From contig NZ_CP107913.1 in assembly GCF_036014115.1 (NCBI RefSeq), positions 2,297,001-2,361,000 of the forward strand: DNA of 64,000 nt, in the 5' to 3' direction. Positions 8,856 through 16,504 of this stretch are shown piece by piece. Positions within the stretch are counted from its first letter, which is position 1. Each line of letters opens with the position of its first letter. Under the pieces are notes generated by a model. That model searched no databases and was not told the origin of the DNA. It saw nothing but the letters and a program-made list of their open reading frames with translations. Position numbers and translations under genes: made by a program. Origin of the DNA: Streptomyces sp. NBC_00448. GTDB taxonomy: Bacteria; Actinomycetota; Actinomycetes; Streptomycetales; Streptomycetaceae.

Positions 8856-9194
8856 TCAGGCGGCCGGGGTGACGATGGTGACAGTCGGCTCGTCCCCAGG
8901 AGCGAGATGCATGTCGACGGTGAGGTCCAAGGCTCGGGCCAGGCGCATGATGACGACGATGGGCGGCAGTTCGGTGGCGGTCTCGATGCCTTCGATCTCG
9001 TCGGTGGTGGTGTGCAGACGCTCGGCCAGGTCGGCCTCGCTCAGGCCGAGTTGCTTACGCCGGTCGTAGACGGCCTTGCCCAGCGTCATGGCCAGGCCGG
9101 CTTCTTCGTAGACGCGGTCGTACTCGGGGTCCGTGTCGAGGTGTTCGCCGATCAGCCGGCGGTGGCGGCGGGTCCTCCATTCGCTGTGCTTCAT
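8856..9194 (-). CDS. HTH antitoxin of a HigBA-like module
   Basis: 112 aa. The N-terminus (MKHSEWRTRRHRR through DPEYDRVYEEAGLAM) precedes a Cro/C1 HTH (residues about 48-100; GLSEADLAERLHTTTDEIEG). This layout is characteristic of actinobacterial antitoxins encoded directly after Gp49/HigB-like toxins. Start ATG 9194 has AAGGAGG upstream and overlaps the toxin stop as TGATG, the normal toxin-first coupling. Longer reading upstream to 9260 is the toxin remnant in another frame. Because the toxin lacks its N-terminal part, the antitoxin probably now acts only as a repressor, if at all. The second helix of the HTH is less canonical than in its downstream paralogue. Confidence 0.8.
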   Translation of the reverse strand: MKHSEWRTRRHRRLIGEHLDTDPEYDRVYEEAGLAMTLGKAVYDRRKQLGLSEADLAERLHTTTDEIEGIETATELPPIVVIMRLARALDLTVDMHLAPGDEPTVTIVTPAA

Positions 9195-9335
9195 CAGTCC
9201 TCCTTGAGGTCGCGACTGTAGAGGTCGTGTTCGAAGGCCGCCTGGTGCTCGGTTTCGCACAGCCGTTGAACGGCGTGGGCGCGATCCACTTCGGCCTGCT
9301 CGCGCATCTTGGTCTTGCGGAACACGGTGAGCGGC
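9194..9335 (-). pseudogene. 3' remnant of a HigB/RelE (Gp49-like) toxin
   Basis: Reading leftward from 9335, the frame gives a PLTVFRKTKMREQAEVD motif, then a basic/acidic helix ending in YSRDLKED and TGA at 9196-9194, overlapping the antitoxin ATG. LTVFRKT-x-REx-E is the conserved C-terminal strand and helix of phage-derived Gp49/HigB mRNA-interferase-like toxins. Roughly the N-terminal half of the usual 100-120 residues is missing: the frame runs straight into the duplicated DUF488 sequence at 9336. The remnant lacks a start with ribosome site, so it is probably inactive. Confidence 0.72.
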
Positions 9336-9528
9336 ACCGGACCGCTACGGCGAGTTCTCCCGCCGCTACCGTGCGGAGCTGGCCGCGCCGGAGCTGCGGG
9401 GAGACCTCGACCATCTGCGACGGCTCGCCTCGGCCCGAACCGTCACCCTCCTCACCGCGGTCAAGAACCCCGACCACAGCCACGTCCCCGTACTCCTGGA
9501 GTCCCTGGAGGACGGCTCCCCGCGATAG
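9336..9528 (+). pseudogene. duplicated 3' fragment of the DUF488 gene
   Basis: Codes in frame for the C-terminal part of DUF488 (from PDRYGEFSRRYRAEL to a TAG at 9526-9528), but an in-frame TGA at 9328-9330 lies just upstream and no start codon follows it, so it cannot be made as a DUF488 protein. Compared with the intact copy it has 7 changes in 188 nt, at least five altering the amino acid, so it is drifting. Its left edge is the breakpoint that removed the toxin N-terminus. Confidence 0.85.
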
Positions 9529-9618
9529 CGGTTCCGTGTGCTTCCGGAGGGAGCCGCGCATGCCCAGGGGCCGCTCACCGCGAGGTGCCGGCAGCGCATG
9601 GCCGGGGCGCCCCCGAGC

Positions 9619-11148
9619 TCAGGGGCGTCCCGTGACCCGTTGGGGAACCCCCGCGGGGTTGTCGTCGCGCAGTTCCGGCGGGAGGAGGGCCGGCGGGGTG
9701 TCCTGGTAGGCGACGGGCCGCAGCCATCGCTCGATCGCAGTGCCGCCCACGGAGGTCGACGTGGAGGTGGTGGCGGGGTAGGGCCCGCCGTGGTGCTGGG
9801 CGCCGGTGACGGCGACCCCGGTGGGCCAGCCGTTGACCAGCACCCGTCCGGCGAGCGCGCCGAGCCGGGTCAGGAGCGCGGCGGCGGGCCCGCCCGGGGT
9901 CACCGCCTCGTCCGCTCCGAGGTGCGCGGTCGCCGTGAGGTTCCCCGGCAACCGGTCGAGGATTGCGTCGAGTTGGTCCGCGTCGCCGTACCGTACGACC
10001 ACGGTGAGCGGCCCGAAGCACTCCTCCAGCAGCAGGTCGTACGCGCCGGGTTCGGCCAGTTCCGCGGCATCAGCCACGACGTAGCCGGGGCGTACCGCGA
10101 GGGGGTCCTCGGCGCTGCCGGCGGTGACGGGGGTGGCGACGGCGGGCAGGGCGGCGCGGGCGGCGGCGCCCTTGAGGAAGTTCTCGCGCATCCGGCCGTC
10201 GAGCAGCACCCCGGCGGCGGCGTCCTGCGCGGCGCCGGTGAGCGCGCCGACGAGACGGTCCCCGTCGGCGCCCGCCGGGGTGAGGACCAGCCCCGGCTTG
10301 GTGCAGAACTGCCCGCTGCCGAGGGTGAAGGAACCCGCCAGCCCGGTGCCGATCTGCTCGGCCCGCTCGGCGGCGGCGGCCGGGGTGACCACGACCGGGT
10401 TGAGACTGCCCAACTCGCCGTGGAACGGGATCGGCCGGGGCCGGGCGGCGGCCGCGTCGAACAGTGCCCGGCCGCCGGGAATCGACCCGGTGAAGCCGGC
10501 CGCGGCCACCAGCGGGTGCCGGACCAGTTCGACGCCGGCCTCGAAGCCGTGCAGCAGCACCACGGTGTCGGCGGGCAGGCCGACCGAGACCGCGGCCTCG
10601 CGCAGCAGCCCCGCGGTGAGCACGGAGGTGGCCGGGTGGTCCGGGTGCGCCTTGACCACGACCGGGCAGCCCGCGGCGAGCGCACTGGCGGTGTCGCCGC
10701 CGGGCACGGAGAAGGCGAGCGGGAAGTTGCTGGCCGCGTAGACCGCCACGACGCCGAGCGGGATCTTGTACCGGCGCAGGTCCGGCCGCGGGATGGGCTT
10801 CGCGTCCGGGTCGGGGTGGTCGATGATCACGTCCAGGAACGCGCCCTCGTCCACCACGTCGGCGAAGGACCGCAGTTGGAAGGCGGTGCGGGCCAGCTCT
10901 CCGGTGAGCCTGGGGGTGCCGAGCGCGGTCTCGGCGTCGGCGGCGGCCACCACCTGCTCGGCGTCCCGCTCCAGCAGCCCGGCTGCCGCCCGCAGCAGCC
11001 GGGACCGTACGCTACGGTCGGCGAGGGCGGGGAGCGCGGTGGCGGCGGCGCGCACGGCGGCGTCGACCTCGGCGGCCGTGGCCTCGACGGCGACCTGCTC
11101 GCGCTGCTTCCCGGTTCGGGGGTCCACGCTCCAGACTGGTACTGCCAC
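9619..11148 (-). CDS. alpha-ketoglutaric semialdehyde dehydrogenase (NADP-type ALDH)
   Basis: 509 aa cytoplasmic enzyme that would oxidise 2,5-dioxopentanoate to 2-oxoglutarate, the last step of oxidative uronate/aldarate (or pentose) breakdown. Aldehyde dehydrogenase landmarks: catalytic Cys in GSGQFCTKPG, general-base Glu in FHGELGSLNP, oxyanion Asn in ASNFPLAFSV. The latter context, and FHGELGSLNPVV, match the KGSADH branch rather than general ALDHs. Start GTG 11148 is chosen because GGAGG lies 8 nt upstream and MAVPVWSVDPRTG is the family N-terminus; a GTG at 11178 would add 10 residues. It is divergent from an IclR regulator. kdgD and udh, which complete the route, lie 9-11 kb away and share a promoter-region motif. 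Confidence 0.87.
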   Translation of the reverse strand: MAVPVWSVDPRTGKQREQVAVEATAAEVDAAVRAAATALPALADRSVRSRLLRAAAGLLERDAEQVVAAADAETALGTPRLTGELARTAFQLRSFADVVDEGAFLDVIIDHPDPDAKPIPRPDLRRYKIPLGVVAVYAASNFPLAFSVPGGDTASALAAGCPVVVKAHPDHPATSVLTAGLLREAAVSVGLPADTVVLLHGFEAGVELVRHPLVAAAGFTGSIPGGRALFDAAAARPRPIPFHGELGSLNPVVVTPAAAAERAEQIGTGLAGSFTLGSGQFCTKPGLVLTPAGADGDRLVGALTGAAQDAAAGVLLDGRMRENFLKGAAARAALPAVATPVTAGSAEDPLAVRPGYVVADAAELAEPGAYDLLLEECFGPLTVVVRYGDADQLDAILDRLPGNLTATAHLGADEAVTPGGPAAALLTRLGALAGRVLVNGWPTGVAVTGAQHHGGPYPATTSTSTSVGGTAIERWLRPVAYQDTPPALLPPELRDDNPAGVPQRVTGRP

Positions 11149-11211
11149 CGGAATAACCTCCACATTTCCATATTGCACGCGGTCGGTGCTCGTCGTCGTT
11201 CCGGTCTGTTC

Positions 11212-11241
11212 TCTATACTGAACAACGTCTTCACATGTGAA
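11212..11241. promoter_or_regulatory. candidate IclR operator/promoter between KGSADH and iclR genes
   Basis: Two elements lie side by side in the 147-nt divergent gap. At 11230-11241 is a perfect 12-nt palindrome, TTCACATGTGAA. At 11212-11223 is TCTATACTGAAC, which resembles TCTATATTCATGAAC at 21053-21067 in front of kdgD. IclR regulators usually bind palindromes in their own divergent promoter region; assignment to this IclR protein is inference. Confidence 0.5.
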
Positions 11242-11295
11242 TCTCCGCCGAGCCTACGTCCACGCGGCCCGGCCGAACAAGAGGGGTCAGACGCG

Positions 11296-12066
11296 ATGGC
11301 TGTTGCCGAGGGTGCCGGTTCCCAGGTCAAGTCCGCGGTCCGCACGGTGGAGCTGCTGGAGTTCTTCGCGGGCCGCCCCGGCATGCACAGCCTGGCCGCC
11401 GTGCAGGAGTCGGTCGGCTACCCCAAGTCCAGCCTGTACATGCTGCTGCGCACCCTGGTCGAGCTGGGCTGGATCGAGACCGACGCGACCGGCACGCGGT
11501 ACGGCATCGGCGTGCGCGCGCTGCTGGTCGGCACGTCCTACATCGACGGCGACGAGGTGGTGGCCGCCGCCCGGCCGACCCTGGACCGGCTCTCCGACGA
11601 GACCAGCGAGACCATCCACATGGCCCGGCTCGACGGCACCAACGTGGTCTACCTCGCCACCCGCCAGTCGCAGCACTACCTGCGGCCGTTCACCCGGGTC
11701 GGCCGCCGCCTGCCCGCGCACTCCACCTCCCTCGGCAAGGCGCTGCTGGCCACGTACACCGACGAGCAGGTGCGCAAGCTCCTTCCGGAGACGCTGGAAC
11801 CGCTCACCGAGCACACCCACACCGACCGCGAGAAGCTGATCGAGGAACTGGCCGTCATCCGCGAGCAGGGTTACGCCGTGGACCGCGAGGAGAACACGCT
11901 GGGGCTGCGCTGCTTCGGCATCGCGATCCCCTACCGGACCCCGGCCCGCGACGCGGTGAGCTGCTCGGTGCCGGTGGCCCGGCTCACCCCGGGACACGAG
12001 CAGATGATCAAGGACACCCTCTTCGACGCCCGCGACCGCCTCCTCCTGGCCACCCGCCCCCTCTGA
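11296..12066 (+). CDS. IclR-family transcriptional regulator
   Basis: 256 aa. An N-terminal winged helix (about 10-75; HSLAAVQESVGYPKSSLYMLLRTL is the HTH) is followed by an IclR effector-binding domain (about 85-255; ETIHMARLDGTNVVYLA and AHSTSLGKALLA are typical). GAGGGG precedes the ATG at 11296. It is divergent from the ketoglutarate-semialdehyde dehydrogenase, and the palindrome 11230-11241 lies in the shared gap, so it probably represses or activates that gene. It may also act on kdgD and udh, since a related motif occurs there. The ligand may be an aldarate or KDG-type acid; this is inference from neighbours. Confidence 0.9.
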   Translation: MAVAEGAGSQVKSAVRTVELLEFFAGRPGMHSLAAVQESVGYPKSSLYMLLRTLVELGWIETDATGTRYGIGVRALLVGTSYIDGDEVVAAARPTLDRLSDETSETIHMARLDGTNVVYLATRQSQHYLRPFTRVGRRLPAHSTSLGKALLATYTDEQVRKLLPETLEPLTEHTHTDREKLIEELAVIREQGYAVDREENTLGLRCFGIAIPYRTPARDAVSCSVPVARLTPGHEQMIKDTLFDARDRLLLATRPL

Positions 12067-12145
12067 CGTCTGACGGCGCCCCACCCCACCCGGGTCGCCC
12101 GGACCCGCCCCTCGGGGTGACGCTCGCCCGGGCGGCTACGGCCCT

Positions 12146-13384
12146 CTACCCGCTCATGCAGAGGTGGTCGGCAACCACCCGCATGTCCGCGGTCAGGGTG
12201 CGCTTGCGCTTCTTCATGATCTCTTCCATGGTCACGGCAGCCGACTTCTGGTGCCGCAGCCACTCGGGAACCGAACGGTAGAGCCGCATCAGCTCGTCCA
12301 TGGCCGCCGACCCGTCCCCCGTGCGAACGTGCGCACGCGCCAAGTCGAGCACGTAGCGGCTGCCGTCGGTCGTGCTGGGCTTCCCCAGACGCCCCCACGC
12401 CTTGGCCGACAGGGCTTCGTCTTCCGTGGATCTGCGTACCACTGTGCGGGCATCCCCGATAATCATGAAGTCCTCCAGCGACTTCATCGCCGCCGTGACG
12501 GGGCCGAAGGCTGCAAGAACGTCGTACGTCTGGGAATGCCCGACCGCGGCAGCTGCGATGGAAGCCGCCCGGCGGTATTCCCTGGCCTCCTGTGGGCGGT
12601 TGTTGCGTATCGCCGCCGCAGCCGCTTCCATCGCCACGCCGCCCCACACGGAGTAGCGATCAGGATCGGCGTTGCTGACCTGTGGTTCGATCAGATCCAT
12701 TGCCTCGACGGCGAGTTCTTCCGCCTCGTCGAACCGTCCGGTCCGCAGCAGCGTGAAACACAGACCCCTCACCCTGTTGGCGGCAGCCACATTGTCCTTC
12801 GCCGTCACCGCGTCGTTCACGGATGCGGTAGCCGCCACGTGCGCGATATCGAACTGCCGGATCTGTGTCAGATATCGTCCGGCGAGTCCCAGCACTTCGG
12901 CACGGGCCAACAGCGCCTCCCGTGACTCGTCCTCCGACCCCTCGTAATAGGCAACGGCCGCGTTGGCGTCACGCATGAGCAGCGGAAGTGCCGCCGCGAG
13001 ACTCGCGTACCGGCCCGCGGGATACAACGTCACAGCATCACGGACCGCCCGCCGCAGGAGACGGAGGTTCGGTTCGTCGCCCGTGGGCGGCGGGACATCG
13101 GCCAGCCTCACTCGCGGGGTCAGCGCGATACGCAGATCACGAAGGTTGAGATCATTCGGATCGTTGTGGCGAACCGGCGTCGGGGCATCCGAAACCAGTA
13201 ACTCCGAGGTCCTGACCCCGAGGCCGCGCGCAACAGCGTGGAGGGTCTCGATCCGTACACTTCCGCCCTGCTCGATCTTACGGACCGTCGCTACGGAAAA
13301 GCCCGACTGATGGGCGAGTTCCTCCTGGCTGAGGCCGGCCCTTCGCCGGTGCCTGCGTACATTGTCCGCGAGTTCTTCCGACAT
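12146..13384 (-). CDS. XRE-family regulator with TPR-like C-terminus
   Basis: 412 aa. Cro/C1 HTH at residues about 5-60 (RRAGLSQEELAHQSGFSVATVRKIEQGG), then an all-helical region of roughly 330 residues rich in Ala with tetratricopeptide-like helix pairs (for example LLARAEVLGLAGRYLTQIRQF and NNRPQEAREYRRAASIAAAAV). This resembles peptide-sensing RRNPP-like or streptomycete signalling regulators. ATG 13384 is chosen because AGGTGAGGAT precedes it; the 57 codons further upstream are GC-rich filler. It is divergent from the Scr1 module. No target can be named. Confidence 0.82.
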   Translation of the reverse strand: MSEELADNVRRHRRRAGLSQEELAHQSGFSVATVRKIEQGGSVRIETLHAVARGLGVRTSELLVSDAPTPVRHNDPNDLNLRDLRIALTPRVRLADVPPPTGDEPNLRLLRRAVRDAVTLYPAGRYASLAAALPLLMRDANAAVAYYEGSEDESREALLARAEVLGLAGRYLTQIRQFDIAHVAATASVNDAVTAKDNVAAANRVRGLCFTLLRTGRFDEAEELAVEAMDLIEPQVSNADPDRYSVWGGVAMEAAAAAIRNNRPQEAREYRRAASIAAAAVGHSQTYDVLAAFGPVTAAMKSLEDFMIIGDARTVVRRSTEDEALSAKAWGRLGKPSTTDGSRYVLDLARAHVRTGDGSAAMDELMRLYRSVPEWLRHQKSAAVTMEEIMKKRKRTLTADMRVVADHLCMSG

Positions 13385-13584
13385 ATCCTCACCTGCCCTC
13401 CAGTTCAGCGTACGGCGCGGAGACAGGAGGGCAGTCGGGAAATCCGGCCACGGGGAGCAACTACGCCGGAGCGTAGCGGTTGCACCGTGCCGAGCGGACA
13501 AGTGGGCCATCCCGTCCATGGGGCGCGACATCGCGCACTCATACCGTCGTGACACCCAGTCACCGATTCGACACCGGGACCGTG

Positions 13585-14067
13585 ATGACCTCAGACTCCG
13601 AGCATCAGTACCCCCGCGACGTCACCGAAGCGGCAGATCGGACCACGCCGCGGTTACTGCCCTGGACCGAGGAGAACGGGCAGCCCGCCTACCTGAACGG
13701 CGACCCCTCAGGACCACTGTGGAAGTTGGCCGACCAGATGGAGGCCGTCCAACTCGGGCTTGCCGAAGAACTCCTGCGAAACGTCCGCGCGGTGCTCGCC
13801 GGCCCCGAGCCGTCCCCCGGGGAACTGTGTTTCCTCATCGCCCGCCTGACCGAGGCCCTTCTCGACGCCCTGCGCGTCGCACACAGCCGCGGCGCCCGCC
13901 TGGCGCCCCCCGCCGTCGCCCTCTGCGCCCATGATGCGGGCGCTCCCCCTGACGACTCCGGTTCAAGCCCTGACAAGGGGATGTACCCCCGGCCGCCCGG
14001 ATTCGACGCGCCCGGAGACGCACTTCGCACCCCTCAAGACCGTGGAGAGGAAAGCCATGAGCAGTGA
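13585..14067 (+). CDS. hypothetical protein of an Scr1-type module (TTA codon)
   Basis: 160 aa, no recognised domain. The first 100 residues are mixed and probably folded, with an amphipathic helix LWKLADQMEAVQLGLAEEL; the last 50 are Pro/Asp/Gly-rich and disordered. Small genes like this commonly sit beside Scr1/DUF5753 regulators in streptomycetes. Codon 24 is TTA (13654-13656), the rare leucine codon read by the bldA tRNA, so its translation may be growth-phase dependent. The stop overlaps the next gene by 11 nt, implying translational coupling. A GTG three nt upstream is an alternative start. Confidence 0.65.
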   Translation: MTSDSEHQYPRDVTEAADRTTPRLLPWTEENGQPAYLNGDPSGPLWKLADQMEAVQLGLAEELLRNVRAVLAGPEPSPGELCFLIARLTEALLDALRVAHSRGARLAPPAVALCAHDAGAPPDDSGSSPDKGMYPRPPGFDAPGDALRTPQDRGEESHEQ

Positions 14068-14923
14068 CAGCAACAACGGGGGCAAGGACCTCATCGACTG
14101 GGAGTGGTTGTCGGCAAGGGAGTTGTACGCGAGCGAACTGGCCTACCGGCGACAGCGCGCGGGGCTGACGCTGATGGAACTCGGGGCGAAATGCCTTTAC
14201 GAGCAGTCGTACTTGCATCGGCTGGAGCGGGGGCAGCGGTTGGGCACCGTGGAGGCGGCTGCCGCGCTGGACAAGGTGTACGGCACCGGCGAGCTGTTGG
14301 TGAAGCTGTGGCACCTGGCCAAACGGGAGGCGAAGGACCGACCGTTCCTCGGACTGGCGCCGTTGGAGGCGGGCGCGGTGAGCGTGCAGGAGTACGCGGT
14401 GAGCGCGGTGCCGTACCTGCTCCAGACCCGCGCCTACGCCGAGGAGCAACTGCGCACCGCCCGCCCGCACAGCATCAAGCAGTTGAGCGCCCAGGTCGCC
14501 GCGCGGCTCAAGCGCCAGGACCGGCTGACCGGCCCGAACCCGGTGCACTACCGCGCGTTGATCGACGAAGCCGTGCTGCGCCGTAGAGCCCGCGACCCGA
14601 AGACGTGGACCGCGCAGCTGGCACACCTCATCGAGGTCGCGCAACAGCCCGATGTGTCCCTGCACGTCGTCCCGTTCGGCACCGGACCGCACCACATCCG
14701 CAGCTGCCTGGAACTGATCTTCTTCCAGGACGGCCGCACCGTCGCCTACACGCAGAGCAGTTGGAGCGGCCACCTCGTCGAGGAACCCGAGGACGTCGAA
14801 CCGCTGCGCCTGGCGTACGACTTGCTGCGGGATACCGCCCTCACGCCCACCGAATCGCTGAACTTCCTCCGCACCGCGCTGGAGGAGCACGCGCCGCAAC
14901 GGCAACCAACTCAGCCCGCCTGA
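14057..14923 (+). CDS. Scr1-family HTH transcriptional regulator (DUF5753)
   Basis: 288 aa. HTH of Cro/C1 type at about 25-80 (RAGLTLMELGAKCLYEQSYLHRLERGQRL), followed by the DUF5753 domain (about 110-280; VPYLLQTRAYAEEQL, HYRALIDEAVLRR, LHVVPFGTGPH, VAYTQSSWSGHLVEEPEDV). NCBI calls this class Scr1 family TA system antitoxin-like regulators; the WhiJ and AbaA-like developmental loci belong to it. GGAGAGG precedes ATG 14057. Here the usual DUF397 partner is not seen; instead there is an overlapping small gene upstream and another downstream. Regulates development or secondary metabolism in known cases; the target here is unknown. Confidence 0.88.
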   Translation: MSSDSNNGGKDLIDWEWLSARELYASELAYRRQRAGLTLMELGAKCLYEQSYLHRLERGQRLGTVEAAAALDKVYGTGELLVKLWHLAKREAKDRPFLGLAPLEAGAVSVQEYAVSAVPYLLQTRAYAEEQLRTARPHSIKQLSAQVAARLKRQDRLTGPNPVHYRALIDEAVLRRRARDPKTWTAQLAHLIEVAQQPDVSLHVVPFGTGPHHIRSCLELIFFQDGRTVAYTQSSWSGHLVEEPEDVEPLRLAYDLLRDTALTPTESLNFLRTALEEHAPQRQPTQPA

Positions 14924-14958
14924 ACCCGGCCGCACCACAAGAATCGACAAGGAACGAG

Positions 14959-15462
14959 ATGCAGACCCGTAAGACCTCTTCCGCTACGACCGGACCCTCG
15001 GCCTTACCCACCGCACCGCGCCGGTGGACCCTCACCGCCACCGACGGGCGCACCCTCACCGGGCATCTGCCCGGGTGGGCCGGGAACGACCCGAGCGAGC
15101 ACAACGTACCCCCCGGCGCCTGGGAGGACCGGCTCGCCGACATCCATCTCACCCGGCGCTTCCCGGGACGCACGGTCCCCGTCTACTGCGCCACCAGCCC
15201 GGCCCCGGGACCCGTCGCCGAGGAAGCCTTCTCCTGCACGCTCGACTGCAACCCGTACGCCGAAGCACCCGAACCCCGCACCCCGCTGGTCAACCTGCAC
15301 CTGTGCGGGGACAGTTGGCTCACCGACCTCGGCCCGCAGGACCTGACACGGCTCGCCGCCACGTTCCGATGGGTCGCGAACCGCCTCGACCGGGAGGTCC
15401 GCCCCGCCCTGGTGGACGCACAAGAGGACTGGGCCAGGCACGCCGATGCCGACCCGCAGTGA
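14959..15462 (+). CDS. hypothetical protein downstream of the Scr1 regulator (TTA codon)
   Basis: 167 aa, soluble, no family recognised with confidence. A basic Thr/Ser-rich N-terminus of about 20 residues precedes a likely compact domain with WTLTATDGRTLTGHLPGW and VNLHLCGDSWLTDLG and three Cys. Codon 16 is TTA (15004-15006), so like the first gene of the module it should depend on the bldA tRNA. GGAACGAG lies upstream of the ATG, 35 nt after the regulator stop, consistent with one transcript 13585-15462. Could be a target or partner of the Scr1-type protein. Confidence 0.65.
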   Translation: MQTRKTSSATTGPSALPTAPRRWTLTATDGRTLTGHLPGWAGNDPSEHNVPPGAWEDRLADIHLTRRFPGRTVPVYCATSPAPGPVAEEAFSCTLDCNPYAEAPEPRTPLVNLHLCGDSWLTDLGPQDLTRLAATFRWVANRLDREVRPALVDAQEDWARHADADPQ

Positions 15463-15584
15463 AGTGAGCCTGTGGCGTGGGGCGCGGGGGGTACGGGTAA
15501 CCGCGTCCGCCGGCGGCGCGCCGCAACGGGTGCGACGGACAAAGGTGCCCCACGGGGGGGAGGGGGGCGCCGTAGATTCGGGGT

Positions 15585-16421
15585 ATGGCTACCGACACCG
15601 CGGGCGAGGCCCGAACCGATCGTGACGGCCCCTACGATCCCGCTCTGATCGCGCGACGCGCGAGGTCCTTCGGGGCGGCGGCGGCCGCGTATGCCGCGCA
15701 CCGGCCCGACTACCCCGTGAACGGGGTGAAGTGGGCGCTGGAACCGGCGCTGGCCAGTGGACTGGGGGCGGAGGGTGGGACGTTGGACGTGCTGGACCTG
15801 GGCGCCGGCACGGGGAAGTTGAGCGCGGTGGCGGCCGCGCTCGGGCACCGGGTGACCGCGGTGGAGCCGGACCCGGAGATGCTCGGCGAACTGCGTTCGT
15901 ACTTGCCGACGTTGACGACCCATCAGGCGGGCGCGGAGGAGATCCCGCTGCCGAACGCGTCCGTGGACGCGGTGATCGTCGGGCAGGCGCTGCACTGGTT
16001 CGACCAGAGCCGCGCGCTGCCCGAGATCAGCAGGGTGCTGCGGCCGGGCGGGGTGCTGGCCGCGCTGTGGAACGCCGACGACGACCGGGTGGAGTGGATC
16101 GCCGGCCTGGGCAAGGTGGCGCTCAGCCGTACGTCGTTCATCGACTGGAGCCCGGGTCGCGGCATCCAGCCGCACCCGGAGCTGTTCCCGGTCGAGCACG
16201 CGTACTTCCCGCACCGGCAGCGGCGCACCGCCGACTCGATGGTCGACACGATCGCGACCCACTCGCACACGTTGACCCTCGAACCGGGCGAGCGCGCGGA
16301 GTTGATCGAGGGAATCCGCACGTACCTGCGCTCCCGCCCGGAGACCGCGAGCGGCGAGTTCGACCTGGAGATCATCACCCGCGTCGAACGGTCGGGGAAG
16401 CGCGAAATCGCCGGTTCCTGA
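15585..16421 (+). CDS. class I SAM-dependent methyltransferase
   Basis: 278 aa. Rossmann-like SAM-binding motif I VLDLGAGTGKLSAVAAALG (about 67-85), acidic motif II AVEPDPEML and the HWFD motif IV-like strand (GQALHWFDQSRALPEISRVLRPGG) place it in the methyltransferase-11/Coq5-like group of small-molecule methylases. The N-terminal AAYAAHRPDYP is common in this subgroup. Substrate unknown. It stands alone between the Scr1 module and the sigma factor, 83 nt upstream of the latter, and might be read through into it. Confidence 0.88.
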   Translation: MATDTAGEARTDRDGPYDPALIARRARSFGAAAAAYAAHRPDYPVNGVKWALEPALASGLGAEGGTLDVLDLGAGTGKLSAVAAALGHRVTAVEPDPEMLGELRSYLPTLTTHQAGAEEIPLPNASVDAVIVGQALHWFDQSRALPEISRVLRPGGVLAALWNADDDRVEWIAGLGKVALSRTSFIDWSPGRGIQPHPELFPVEHAYFPHRQRRTADSMVDTIATHSHTLTLEPGERAELIEGIRTYLRSRPETASGEFDLEIITRVERSGKREIAGS

Positions 16422-16504
16422 CCTCTGCCCACGGCCCTGTCCCGCTGCTACGCTCTCGCCGCGCCGTGGCGGGGAGGTCCGGGCAGGAAGAGGTGACCGT
16501 GGGC

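Noticed and set aside
8286-9523. Integrative element or prophage remnant with att sites
   Set aside because: The flanking repeats look att-like, but no integrase, excisionase or phage gene lies between them; reported only as a recombination scar.
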